NCBI RefSeq assembly: GCF_963662255.1
Contig: NC_085046.1
Location: 140,631,762-140,695,761, forward strand
Source: Cinclus cinclus
Taxonomy: Eukaryota > Chordata > Aves > Passeriformes > Cinclidae
Length of the DNA stretch: 64,000 nt
Direction: 5' to 3'
Positions within the stretch are counted from its first letter, which is position 1; the number at the start of each line of letters is the position of its first letter. This document shows, in pieces, positions 49,801 to 60,600 of the stretch. Under the pieces are notes generated by a model. The model had not been told where the DNA came from, did not search any database, and was given only the letters and a program-made list of their open reading frames with translations. The position numbers were made by a program, and so were the translations under genes.

Positions 49801-50635
49801 GTCGTCTTTCCGCAGACACTTTCCTGTACTGTTTGTCTCCGCTTGCCTTTTCATTCTTCCAGTTCTGCTCAGTTACATCCTCTGGCACCACTATGCACTA
49901 AATACTTGGCTTTTTGCAGTCACAGCATTCTGTGTAGAGCTTTGCCTAAAAGTAATAGTTTCTATCACTGTTTATATATTGTTTATGATTGATGGCTACT
50001 ATAATGTGCTATGGGAAAAACTTGATGATTATGTCTATTATGTTCGCTCAACTGGCAATATTATTGAGTTTATATTTGGAGTAATCATGTTTGGAAATGG
50101 AGCTTACACAATGGTTTTTGAATCAGGAAGCAAGATTCGCGCTTGCATGATGTGTCTGCATGCGTACTTCAACATCTACCTGCAAGCCAAGAATGGCTGG
50201 AAGACTTTCATAAACCGCCGAACGGCTGTGAAGAAAATCAACTCGCTTCCAGAGGTAAAAGGAGCTCGGTTACATGAAATTGATGATGTCTGTGCAATCT
50301 GCTACCACGAGTTCACCACCTCTGCACGCATTACTCCGTGCAACCATTATTTTCATGCACTTTGTCTTCGGAAGTGGCTGTACATTCAGGACACATGCCC
50401 AATGTGCCATCAGAAAGTTTATATTGAGGACAAAGAAAATGCCAGTATCTCTAACAACAACGGGTTTGTAGCACCAAATGAAAATCCTGTACGGGTTGCA
50501 GAAGAAGCTGCTGATGCTGAAGATGAATTAAATGAAGATAATGACAGTTCTGACAGTGATGAGGAAGACAGCGACTGTGTGGCACAGCACTTGAATGAGA
50601 CTATTAATGTTGACTCTAACTCTCTTGGTGATTAG
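43691..50635 (+). CDS. RNF139: RNF139 (TRC8), complete two-exon coding region, 663 aa
   Basis: RNF139/TRC8 is an ER multi-pass E3 ubiquitin ligase with a sterol-sensing-like region. It acts in ER-associated degradation (for example of HMG-CoA reductase and MHC class I) and restrains SREBP processing; the human gene is disrupted in a familial renal carcinoma translocation. Joining 43,691-43,871 to 48,825-50,635 gives 1,992 nt, or 663 residues plus stop, against about 664 in human. The N-terminal two thirds is a chain of hydrophobic segments. A RING-H2 follows at residues 550-588 with all eight ligands visible: C550, C553, C566, H568, H571, C574, C585, C588. The C-terminal tail (about 610-663) is strongly acidic and Ser-rich. 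The identity is certain; the two-exon structure matches the human gene. Confidence 0.97.
43872..48824 (+). other. RNF139: RNF139 intron 1
   Basis: This 4,953-bp intron starts GTGAGA and ends TTTTAG, with a pyrimidine-rich end. Its first 350 bp continue the CpG island. It contains a run of ten C at 44,220-44,229 and a 17-base G run at 45,433-45,449. No other gene, and no evidence of another exon, was seen. Confidence 0.9.
45433..45449 (+). repeat. RNF139: Poly-G run (17 G)
   Basis: There are seventeen uninterrupted G in the sense strand of RNF139 intron 1. Such runs can form stacked G-quadruplexes and are also common places for sequencing and assembly errors, so the length may not be exact. 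Confidence 0.9.
48825..50635 (+). CDS. RNF139: RNF139 coding exon 2 (residues 61-663)
   Basis: The acceptor TTTTAG ends at 48,824, and the frame G/GT GTC TTT GTA TCC AGT gives GVFVSSVVLVLQQRALFKFY, in line with human GVFVSSIVLILSQRSLFKFY. This large exon carries nearly all membrane segments, the conserved WFYYSxRYVYLLVRHMYRIY and LRVFWLTR stretches, the WEKLDDYVYYVRSTG region and the RING-H2. The hydrophobic core is highly conserved, while residues 145-180 and the tail after residue 600 vary most. The stop is TAG at 50,633-50,635. An internal ATG at 48,884 (codon 81) is not the true start, because the frame upstream matches the family. Confidence 0.97.
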
Positions 50636-51072
50636 GATGTCCTCTACTAAGCCGTGAGGTATTTGTTCAAGATTGACTTCAACAGAATAAAAGTATCACT
50701 TTGTAGTTATTGTACTTAAGCACAACAGCAGTATCTCAATGTTGAGTCTGTGAATGGTGGTTGTTTACTGTGGTGTGTGCTGCTGTAAATATACCTCTGA
50801 TTTTTGCTGGTCTCTTTCATGACCACCTTAAAATTATGTACATTATTGTACATGGAATAAAATGTTTTCACGTTTTTAAGATGGTTGGAAAAACACTCTT
50901 TAATTGATGTAGTGATAATGCTGTGCCAAAGACTGTATACCAGTAATCCCCAAGCAATGTTTTCTGGATGCAAATGAAAAATACTGGTGAAAACAGACTG
51001 TGCAGCTAGTCAACTTGGAAATGAAAGCCTGAGCCAAAGCAGCTTTACTTACAAATTCAGTATTAGCAGAGC
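50636..51072 (+). other. RNF139: RNF139 3' UTR and gap to TATDN1
   Basis: This is AT-rich non-coding sequence after the RNF139 stop. Poly(A) signals AATAAA lie at 50,686-50,691 and 50,856-50,861, the second followed by a TG/T-rich stretch. Further AATAAATAAA at about 51,109-51,118 could extend the transcript into the TATDN1 3' UTR. Confidence 0.7.
50856..50861 (+). terminator. RNF139: Likely RNF139 poly(A) signal
   Basis: This is a canonical AATAAA about 220 bases after the stop codon, followed by a GTTTTCACGTTTTT downstream element. An alternative AATAAA lies at 50,686. Confidence 0.6.
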
Positions 51073-51078
51073 TTTATT
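51073..51078 (-). terminator. TATDN1: Likely TATDN1 poly(A) signal
   Basis: TTTATT on the plus strand reads AATAAA on the minus strand, within GCAATAAAGC. It lies about 470 bases after the TATDN1 stop and about 210 bp from the likely RNF139 signal, so the two transcripts converge. Confidence 0.6.
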
Positions 51079-51545
51079 GCAAAAAAAAACCTAGTGAGTT
51101 GTTTTTAAAAAATAAATAAAAATTTAGGTTGGTATACTTAATGCTACAGCATTTTCATATGTGCAACAAAAGGCAACACTGCTCAGCTTTCTGGTGAAGC
51201 AGCAAAGTGCATGCCATGGATGTGGAACTGCCAGCAGTAGCTCGAAGTGCTTTACATGTGAATGCAGCAGCCTGGTGCTCATCCTGCTCCTCCAGTGCTA
51301 ACTGGAGTTATAGGCATGGGCTGGCCTTGAAGTTGATCCTTGAATCTTGATGAAAGGGGAACAGGGCTGAGAAACTGCACAAATGCAGATCACCTTTTCA
51401 AAAGCAGCTTTAATCTTGTACCATAAAAAGCCCCAAACCCACTACACATTGGCTTCCATTGATTAGAACTTGCAGGTATGATGATTTTTAAGTTTTTGCA
51501 ATATATTTACTGAAGTTATGCTGAACAAATGTAAGAAAAACAACT

Positions 51546-51648
51546 TTACATATTTGGAAAGAAGACTTTAATGGTGTTGTTATATAGAGTATTGGCCAAC
51601 TCAAGTGGGTCATCTTCTCTTACTGCCGCCATTATTTCGAGTATTTGA
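51546..51648 (-). CDS. TATDN1: TATDN1 last coding exon
   Basis: After the acceptor TTTTTTTAG, T completes the Ile codon begun in the previous exon, then [33 protein letters not shown] and TAA (51,548-51,546). The human C-terminus ends VFFPGI, so only the last two residues differ in kind. The 3' UTR continues to about 51.05 kb. Confidence 0.95.
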
Positions 51649-54600
51649 CTAAAAAAAGAAAGATTTATATTAGAAGACTGAAACCCAGTACTTTAGAATA
51701 TACTTCAGATTGCTGCATGTGTATGTATAAGTCACTAAGATTAAGCTGGAATAAAAATCTACACTAAAAGCAATAGGGCAGGGTGCTCAGATATGCAAAT
51801 AGCTTCTACTTTTAAGTTACTGCCATGTCCTTTTACACTGAACACTGGTTTGCTCACTGGTACAGATTCAGCTTTGGTCTTTTGACTCTTGTTTGGAGGT
51901 AATTAAACAGCTTTCTGTTTTGAAGGAAGTGTCATTTTGTGGGTGTCTTTATCAATGATCTTCATTATTCAAACAAAAACTCATTAGCCTGTCAAGGCTA
52001 AAGCTGCACTAGGAACAGACTGATCTATGGTAAAGCCTAAATTCCGGTACAGCTTTATCAGAGCACAGTGCTGCCAAAGTAACTCACTCCCACTTCCCTG
52101 TTCTTTAGCTTAATTGCGATAAATGTGGTCAGGTATTTGCAGTAAATATTAAATAAGCAAATTTCAAAAGGCCCAGGGCCTTGATACAAGCCAGGAAGAG
52201 GAGGCAAAACAAATACGATAGACACGATTAAAACCAAGCCACACCCTTCTCTCTGCAATTGCTTTCTTGATTTTGTATCATTCTTTAAAAGTAATATTCT
52301 GTAGCCCTCCTGAGATGTGTTATATTTTTATTTTTCTATTAGCAGCAAAAAACTTTGCAATGATGAGTAAGAAGCTTAAGCTTGGTGGGTAGCATTTGGA
52401 GGGCTTTGTATTTTGCTCTAAACTGAAGCAATAGCTAAACTTTTTGTAAAAGAGTAGGAAAAGTTGCTCTTAATAATTACTTTATTGCAAGTATTTTTTC
52501 TAGATGCATAATTAGCCAGCTTCTTGATTTAAGATGATATTCCAGATGAGACAGAGTGACATCAGGCCTACACAGAAATAAGTAACAAATACCAAAGATT
52601 TTCACCCACAAAGACTTAGGGCTTACTTATCCCTCCTCACTTGGATACAGTAGAAGGCTGCATGTTACTGTAACATTGTATATGTGAAAGTGCTGAACTA
52701 GAAAAGAAGTCTCTTGTGGCTGAATTTTTTAAAAAGTAGCTTCCAAGGGGAGTAGTTCTAAATCTATCTATCTATCTATCTATCTATATATATATATATG
52801 AAAGATCATCAAAACTGAAAGGTGTCCAACACCACCAACACCAGACAAATGGATAATTCCTCCTGCCAGTTGAGCTGTATTAAACAGTATATAGATCCTA
52901 AATATTAAAAACATTTTGTTGACTGAGTAACATTCCCTCACACCAGATTTTGCTGCTTGAGAAGTCATAAAAATATAAATTATCAGTCATAATTCTTAAT
53001 TTTTCTTAAGGTTTTCGAGGTTCTTGAAATTCAGCTGGTTATAATGAACATTACCGGGATGATAATTTCAAAATAAGGTTGAGCCAAGCAAGGTTTTTTT
53101 TCATAAATGAAGGCAAAAGCCAAAGCACAGCATTTGTGTAATGATCCTGAGCATTTGTGCACTCTGCATCTGTGCAGGACAGACTTCATTTCAAGTTTGG
53201 GGGTTTCTGAAACATTTCTGTAAGCAACAACTAAGGCAGCAGACAAATATGTGGGGGTGTTGTTGACATACAGGCTGGTTGAAATAGTAACACTAGAGGT
53301 CCTTCACTTGTTATCAGAAGAGTGTTTTCAATTTATCTCTTCCCCCACTCCAAAACCATGGACTAAACCTAGAAAGTCTTAAAATACTCGAGGAACCCTT
53401 CTGTGCTAATGTAATGTAAAAAAAAAAAAAAAAACAAAAAAAAAACAGAAGAAGAAATTCAATGAGTATTACAATTTATCTAATTGCATTAAATATATCT
53501 GAACACTAGGAGATGTCACCATGTAAGCTTAAACTGTGCTTTTATATCATCAGTGGTTTCCCAAGTTCCTTCATGTCTCAAAAAGCAGCAGAATTTTCTT
53601 CACTTCGCAAACTCTTGTTTAGACACCTTGCGGCATACCTGGATCTTTAGTACTATTCTGAGCAGTATTTCAGAATCTGGAAATTCAGCATTTCATCTAT
53701 TAATGGTATTCAATGCAGATAACTAAACATTTTCACTAAAACAATTATACATTTTTGTGCTTTTCACACTTCTGTGAGTAACTATGAAAAGGAGGCAGAA
53801 AACAGTGTCTGTGCTTAACAATTCTGTCCATAAGCCCCTGGAGTTTTCTTTCACTACTCTGTATCTTGGCTGCTACTATTAATCTCTAAATTTCACAGGA
53901 TCAGATTCTTTGAAGCACAACAGTAGAAGGAAGAAACATCCCTGACAAAATGCACATTGTGGCAGCTCATGTCACAGGCACTTGCTGGTGCCTCAGCACT
54001 GTCCCACTGTGGGACTGTCCCCTGATCCCCAGGCCTGGAGCAGTTTTAAAAATTAACTGAACAACAAGTGAGTGAAATAAATATTCAAGTCAGGTCACTT
54101 TAGTGTTTAACCTCTTCTACAATTTATCAAGTGAAAAAATAAATACAGTACTGGTTTCACTTTCAGAGAGCACTGTACATCCAGAATTGCTGAAGTAGGA
54201 AAATTAAGACTTCTAATATTTTCCACAGCCTATAAAAGCAAACCCTTGCACAAGTTTCAGTACATTTAGAATTAATTTATATTTTCTACATTACTAGTGA
54301 ATTGGGATTTTTCTTTTTCCACATCAGAGTATAAGTATTTAAAAGAAGAGTACAGTGGTACACTTACATTATATGGCAGGGTTCATTTCTGTCCTTCAAG
54401 CAGTGCCCTTTTTCCCATTTCTTTTTTGTAGGAAATGTAGTTTTAATGTATTTTGATCCAGCATGAGTATTTTTCACTCCACACCAAGGTGCATCTAGTT
54501 CAATTTGAATAAGAAAAGAATTAGGAGTGCAATTGAGAATAGCATGAGATAGCTTAATCAACTACTTCTACAGACAAAAGTTCCTGCAATCTCTTTCTAG

Positions 54601-57600
54601 CAGTGACCTCCAACTCAAAATTTAAGAGATCTGGGCAATGCAACATTTTGGATTTTTATACCATTATCTTCAGGATTTTACACTTGAAAAAAATCAGCAA
54701 TAGTAATGCATAACAGTAATTTCCTCTGACACAATAAAGACAACCAGATACACTGCACACATTCCACAGAACAGGTATGTACTTCATGTGTAAATAAATT
54801 TAAGGATTTAGCAGTTTGCAATTTTCCTTTCTCAGTCAGAAATGAAAAGAAATACTGTATTTGTAACTCAGTTATTGATAACAGCATGAAAAAATAAAAC
54901 ATGACATCTCTATTCAGTCCATTAAAATTACTTCTCAGTGGCCTAAGAGGGGAATTTAAGCATTCTTCCACCAATTCCATTTAAAGAGCAGTTGTTTCCA
55001 AATGCCATTACTGCTGCCAGTGGCTAACTCACAGCCATTGCCCTGTGCTTGGCACATCTCCAGCAAGCTACATTTTAAAAGATACTCAAGCAGGATTCTG
55101 GTACATTTAAAAATCCGAGTTGTCAATTTGTCCTTTTCATCTTCCCCTGCAATGTCAGGAGCTGACACAGCAGGTTATTCCTTCCAGCAGAAGGCTGGAA
55201 ATGAGTAGTTCTGTAAACTGCTTTCTCAAGCAGAGAAAACAGCCACTGTTGTGAATTCTTTGGGTCTTGATCCTGCTTTATGATTGCTACACCAGTGTAT
55301 ATCTAATTGCCCATTGTCACAAACTGACCAAGATACAAAATCTTACCAGTCTCTATCATTAATCGTTCACTAGGAATTGATTTCAGTGTTTCCAAGTTGG
55401 CTTCTGTTTTCAGTGAACTAGAAAATAGTTTGGTTAAAAACAAACAAAAAACCCAAAACCATAAAAAGCATATAAAAGTAATTACTGTGCCTGTTAAATT
55501 GTTTTGTAGCAAAGGCAACTTCCTAAATAATTTTGTTCATTAATAAAATTTGCTTCATTTGTTAACAATACTGCCTGTAAATTAAAATTGTGCAGAAAAC
55601 AGCAAATTTAGAATTAGTGAGAGAAGTTATCTCACCCCAGTAAGCTGCAGAACCCCTCTGGCTGCCCTTGCTTGCCTAGTGACAGCCTCTGTGCCTTACA
55701 AAGTGGTGCTGGCTGGCATTTGGCCAGGTGACTGCTGAGAATCCAAACTGCATAACCAGGAGATGAAGCACTCAGGTTACATTTGCATTACCCCAGCATC
55801 TGACAGGCAGCTTAAAGTCAGGCTGTTTTTTAAATGCTCCTCAGAAGGAATCTTTCCATGCTCAACAACCTTATTTAATTACAAACAAGGATTGTCCTGA
55901 GGGTAGTAGAGTGGACGTGGATTAGCTCACTGAGCTGCACAGCAAGAGCTTTGATGGCTAACAGACTGATGAGAGCAATTCTAAATCTGGCACATGATTA
56001 AGGATCTAGTGAGCTTTGAAAACTTGACCTCATTGTTTAAAAGAAAGCAATGAGTTCACTACAGCTGCCGTTTAAAAGCAGTTATATTTCTTGTAAAGAA
56101 CTTACCAGCCATTTATTCCAATATAGAGATCCAAATCTATTAGAGCTGCTGCTTGTTCTTTCGTGCCATCAAAAGAATGTACCTAGAACACATAAATACA
56201 CAGACATATAAAAATACAATGTACTTTTGTTAAAATGCCATTCACTCAAAAGTATGTATTACCTTTTATTAGCATCAAATACCTTCAACAGTATGCATTA
56301 CACATCATTACAAACATCAAGATGGAACATGGCTCAGTTGATTTTGAATTTGAGCAAAGTTCAGGCTGAAGTCACCTGAATGCTGCATTAGAAGTGGTTA
56401 CCATACTTTGACAATGACAGATATATGTAGAAAAGGCCTATCCAGTGACTCTTTTGGCCCTGGAGCCCCCTGTAACTGATTAAGTGGGAGATCATACTCT
56501 GGGAGTAATCCTGTGCATGCTGAATTTTTAGATTCTTTCCTTAGTATTCCCTTCAGGTCATTGTCAGGGCCACCATAAGAGCAGCATTCTGTTCTCCACA
56601 GGTGTTAGTCCACTGGAACTAGCAAGACAGTCTGCTTGGTCATTCCAGAGAGGAAAGTGGAGGGTCCAAGTTACACAGTGTAATGCTGGGAACTGCCATC
56701 TTCTCAGCCTGAGTGGAGTAAAGAGACTGTCTGCTCTGCTTCCCCGTGCTGTGACCAGGGACAGGCAGTTGCAGAAGATGCCTGCTTGTTTCTCCCCTCT
56801 TTCCCAGCTGTCCAGGAAAAAAGCAACGGAGGAAAGGAGGAGAGCCTTCACAGCATTACATAAATGCAGAACATGCAAAGCACTGAGCACGGGGAAGGGT
56901 TTTACAGTAACAAGGACAAACCTGGGGACTGTGGTATTCTTGTAGGCAGTGTGGTCTCATGCACATTTATTACTTTTGAAAAATCCAGTCATAATGGAAA
57001 TCTGAAAAAGCATTGCTGGATTTCCCTGACCATTTCACCCAAAGCTTTTCCTGTCAGACTTTTGAATTAAAAAACGTGATCTGAATATCTAAAGACATAA
57101 AGTAATCAAAAGTTCCATGTGTATCTAATTTGAAAATGATGTCTTAACATCAGAAGCAAATGTCTGAGGTTATGGCTTCCACTGGGAACATGCATCTAAA
57201 TTATCTGTGGTCTGAATGCATTGCAGTTAGAGACACTGAGGAATTGGGAAAAGGCCAATGTCAATTATGAGGTGCTTAAACTGTCCTTCTGGCAGGCCAA
57301 GAAAAACTGTTCACATCAGCTGCAAAGCTTTTTCTCAGCCTATCCTCTTACCTTGCAAAAATCCTGTTGAATAAGCAATGAAAATAAAAATAGTAAAAGG
57401 GACTAGAAAACTTACTAATTAATAACAGCTTAAATCATGTAACAGGAAGCCTACCCAGATTCCATGACAAAGAAGAGATTGCATATTAAGCAACAATATT
57501 CACACACATGCATTGAAAAATGAATGCTACACTGAAGTCCATACTTACCACCCCTCCTACAACTCTATCGCGGTTTCTTCTCATTATGTCTAGGAAATTA

Positions 57601-60600
57601 AATAAAAATGTAAGACAGCTTTATAACAGATGAATATAGAAGGTTTTCATATTCAAAAGTTACTCTGAAGATGAAATTCTTAAACAAAACCCACCTAAAA
57701 ATTCAGCATGTGAGTTTCTACAGTGCAGAAACATGGGCAGCTGCATCTGCTCTGACAAATCAAATTGTTTTTCAAAATACCTGTAAAATAAAATTCACTT
57801 TTAAAGAGAAACTCTGTAAGAACAAATAAAGATAGTAAAACATTTTTTCCCAAGCTTCTGTCTTCCAGAGCTAAAGACAGAATTAACAGATTTGCCATGC
57901 AAACATTCTTATCTGTGCAAGGATTTAAAAGAACCTCTTAACCATGTGTATTGCCACAGCTGTGATCTATGCTTGACAGGTAAGTGGCCAAGAGCCTCAG
58001 TACTGCTGAATGTTTATGTGTATATGCTGAGCACATAATATTGTCTCTTGTGGGTGCTGCAGTTATTTTTTATTTATTATTTTTAATGGAAGGAGAACTG
58101 ACTGTTATTTCCACAAAGTTCTGAAATGTCAGGAATAGGAGAGTGTGGATGACAGGGGCCACTATTTCAAGAAGCAGTCATAAACACAATGAGAGTGAGC
58201 AGGAAAGCACTATGCAGGCTTCTACAGCCTCCAGTGGCCAAACTGCATCAGAGCTGCTGACCAGTGAGTAACAATCCATGGAGGTGAGACTTTCCTCTCT
58301 TGGGGTGCCACAAATATCAGATTAGACATCATACTTCTGCTCCATTCTGCCTATTTTCTTTACCTATTTTCCCTCCCCTCCTCTGTGTTCCGGTATCCTT
58401 TCCTTTTCACTCCTTTTTATCCCTCTCCAACTTTGCACTCCTCGAGTTGCCATTGATGGGGCAGTAACAGCGAGGCCCCACCCTGTGAAGAGACACTGGA
58501 ATGTGGGCAGAAGGAAGGTAAGGAGGTAGCCAAGTTTCCCAATGCAATTGCCAAAGGAAACTACTTAGCACTGAGCTAACCTGTGCTCGTCATTAGCAGT
58601 GAGCTCTGCAATTACCATTCCACATCTCTGCTGCCCAGCTCCACCCAGGCAGGGAAATCACCCATGCTCAGAGAACACGGCAGAGGAACTCGGGCATGGC
58701 AGAAGGCCAGCAGTGCATGGGTGACTCAGCTTCCACACACCATTTGAAAGATGACGTTATCTGGGCGAAGCAGGAGAATAACACTGCCCATCCCAGCAGG
58801 CTGGGGCTCTTTGCATATACTGGATTTCTTGAGGTGTTGCTGTTAAAACACATTCCAGGGCACCGGGAAATTCCCACCATCAGTTATCATACCCATTTCA
58901 AAGGGAAACTCCAGTGATCACACACTGCTGTCCATGAGTCACTTATCAATCAAAGGAAAGAGGCAGCAAACCATTAGTTTGATTTACATTTTCCTAAATA
59001 ACCAAACAAACTACCCTAAAAAATATGGAACTGATCATTTAATTAATGTAATTTTCACTATTTTCTGTATATTACAAGTTGATATTTCTCAAAGTTACCT
59101 TCCCTGTTAATCACTGTAAATTTTTGATATAAAACAGATTAAACAAATCAGCTGTAACCCTGAAAACTGACATGAAAATTCATAAGAATGCATTACACCT
59201 ACTTTGAATCTTCTTTGTCTATATATCATGCTTAGTTTAGCTTGTTTGACTAAATATAAATTAACTCTAACTCATGACTGCTCTTGTGGTTAAATAGCTA
59301 CAATTGTTCTGTTTTTAGTGTGGGTTTTCTTTTAATAGAATACTTCTTTTGAACAGGAAAGATGTTTTAGAGACAGAACTGCAAATAAGCTCCCTAAGTA
59401 ACCTCAAATTTCAATCTAATTTTGAGAAGGGTAGAGCCCTTGAAAGTACAAAGTTTAGGGCCGCTACAAATGAAAATGTAACTCAAGCTTCTTTCATTCC
59501 TATCAAACAACACATGTTGTTTGTTGCCTGTGGAAGAGAAAGGGAAGGTGCATGGGGAAGTTATTATAGAGGCAAAAATAATTTTTAAACAATTTAAAAA
59601 ACCCCAAACCCTGGAAAAGCATGAAGAAACCAGACATACAGTGACTGGAATGATAACAAAATAACTCAGTAGGAAACCAACCCTGATGAGTTCCAGTGCT
59701 TAAGGAACAACCTGTTCCTTTGAGCAAGCTTAGTTTTGACCATCACATTCAAATGCTTCAGGATCAAGGAGGAGCTAAAGCAAACTAGCCTTGTGGAGGC
59801 TGATCTCCAGACAAACACTTCTGAATTAGAGTAATGGTGCATGTGATATTGTTCACTTCCCCCAGTTTATTTGGGAAAACTCCTGGCTTTGTGTTGCTAC
59901 ACCCACAGACCCCTCCCAGTAGTACTGCAGATGTGAAACTTTTATATGCTTACCAGTCCATTTATAATATGACTTTCACCATAATATGAAAGCAGTACCT
60001 TCATCCTACTACCACTCAAATCACTGCTTTCTGCTGGAAAAAAGTTCTGAGAACGGGGAAGATTTTTGAAATAAAAAGTTCTTAGGAACACTACAACAAA
60101 GAAATTTCATCTTTATTAGATTCTTATTTTTATTAATTTTTAAACTGAAAAAAGGGGATCAAAAATGTTCATTTTTACAGGTAAAAATTATCCAAAAGAA
60201 AACACAGCATAACTAACCAGAAAGATGTGGATTAAGTACTAAATGAGAGAGAGGTCGTGTTCTGATACTTCCTGGCAAACACACATACTGCTCTTCTCGG
60301 GGGTGGGGGAGGGAACTGTGCAGCTGCATGCCAGCCCCAGCCCTCCCTGTGACTGCTGCAACCTGAACTCTGGAGAGCTGAAAACCAGTGAACTGTCTCC
60401 ATGTATTTCACACTCTGCCTTCCTCTGTTTAGTTCACTGATCAGGCCTGTCATCTCTTTCCTTACAACTCAATTTCAGTGGACCCAATCAGAACTCACTA
60501 CAGCTCTTCAGCTGCAGTCCACTGGACAAGGAAATGAAATATGTATTTTTTCTCTCTGTAATATCAAGGCACTTAAGGATCTTAAAATCTGATACTCCAC

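Larger units (their letters stand above)
51649..54367 (-). other. TATDN1: TATDN1 intron; microsatellite and A-runs
   Basis: This 2.7-kb AT-rich intron contains a compound (ATCT)n(TA)n microsatellite at 52,762-52,799 and an A-rich run at 53,418-53,445. No other gene was seen. Confidence 0.85.
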
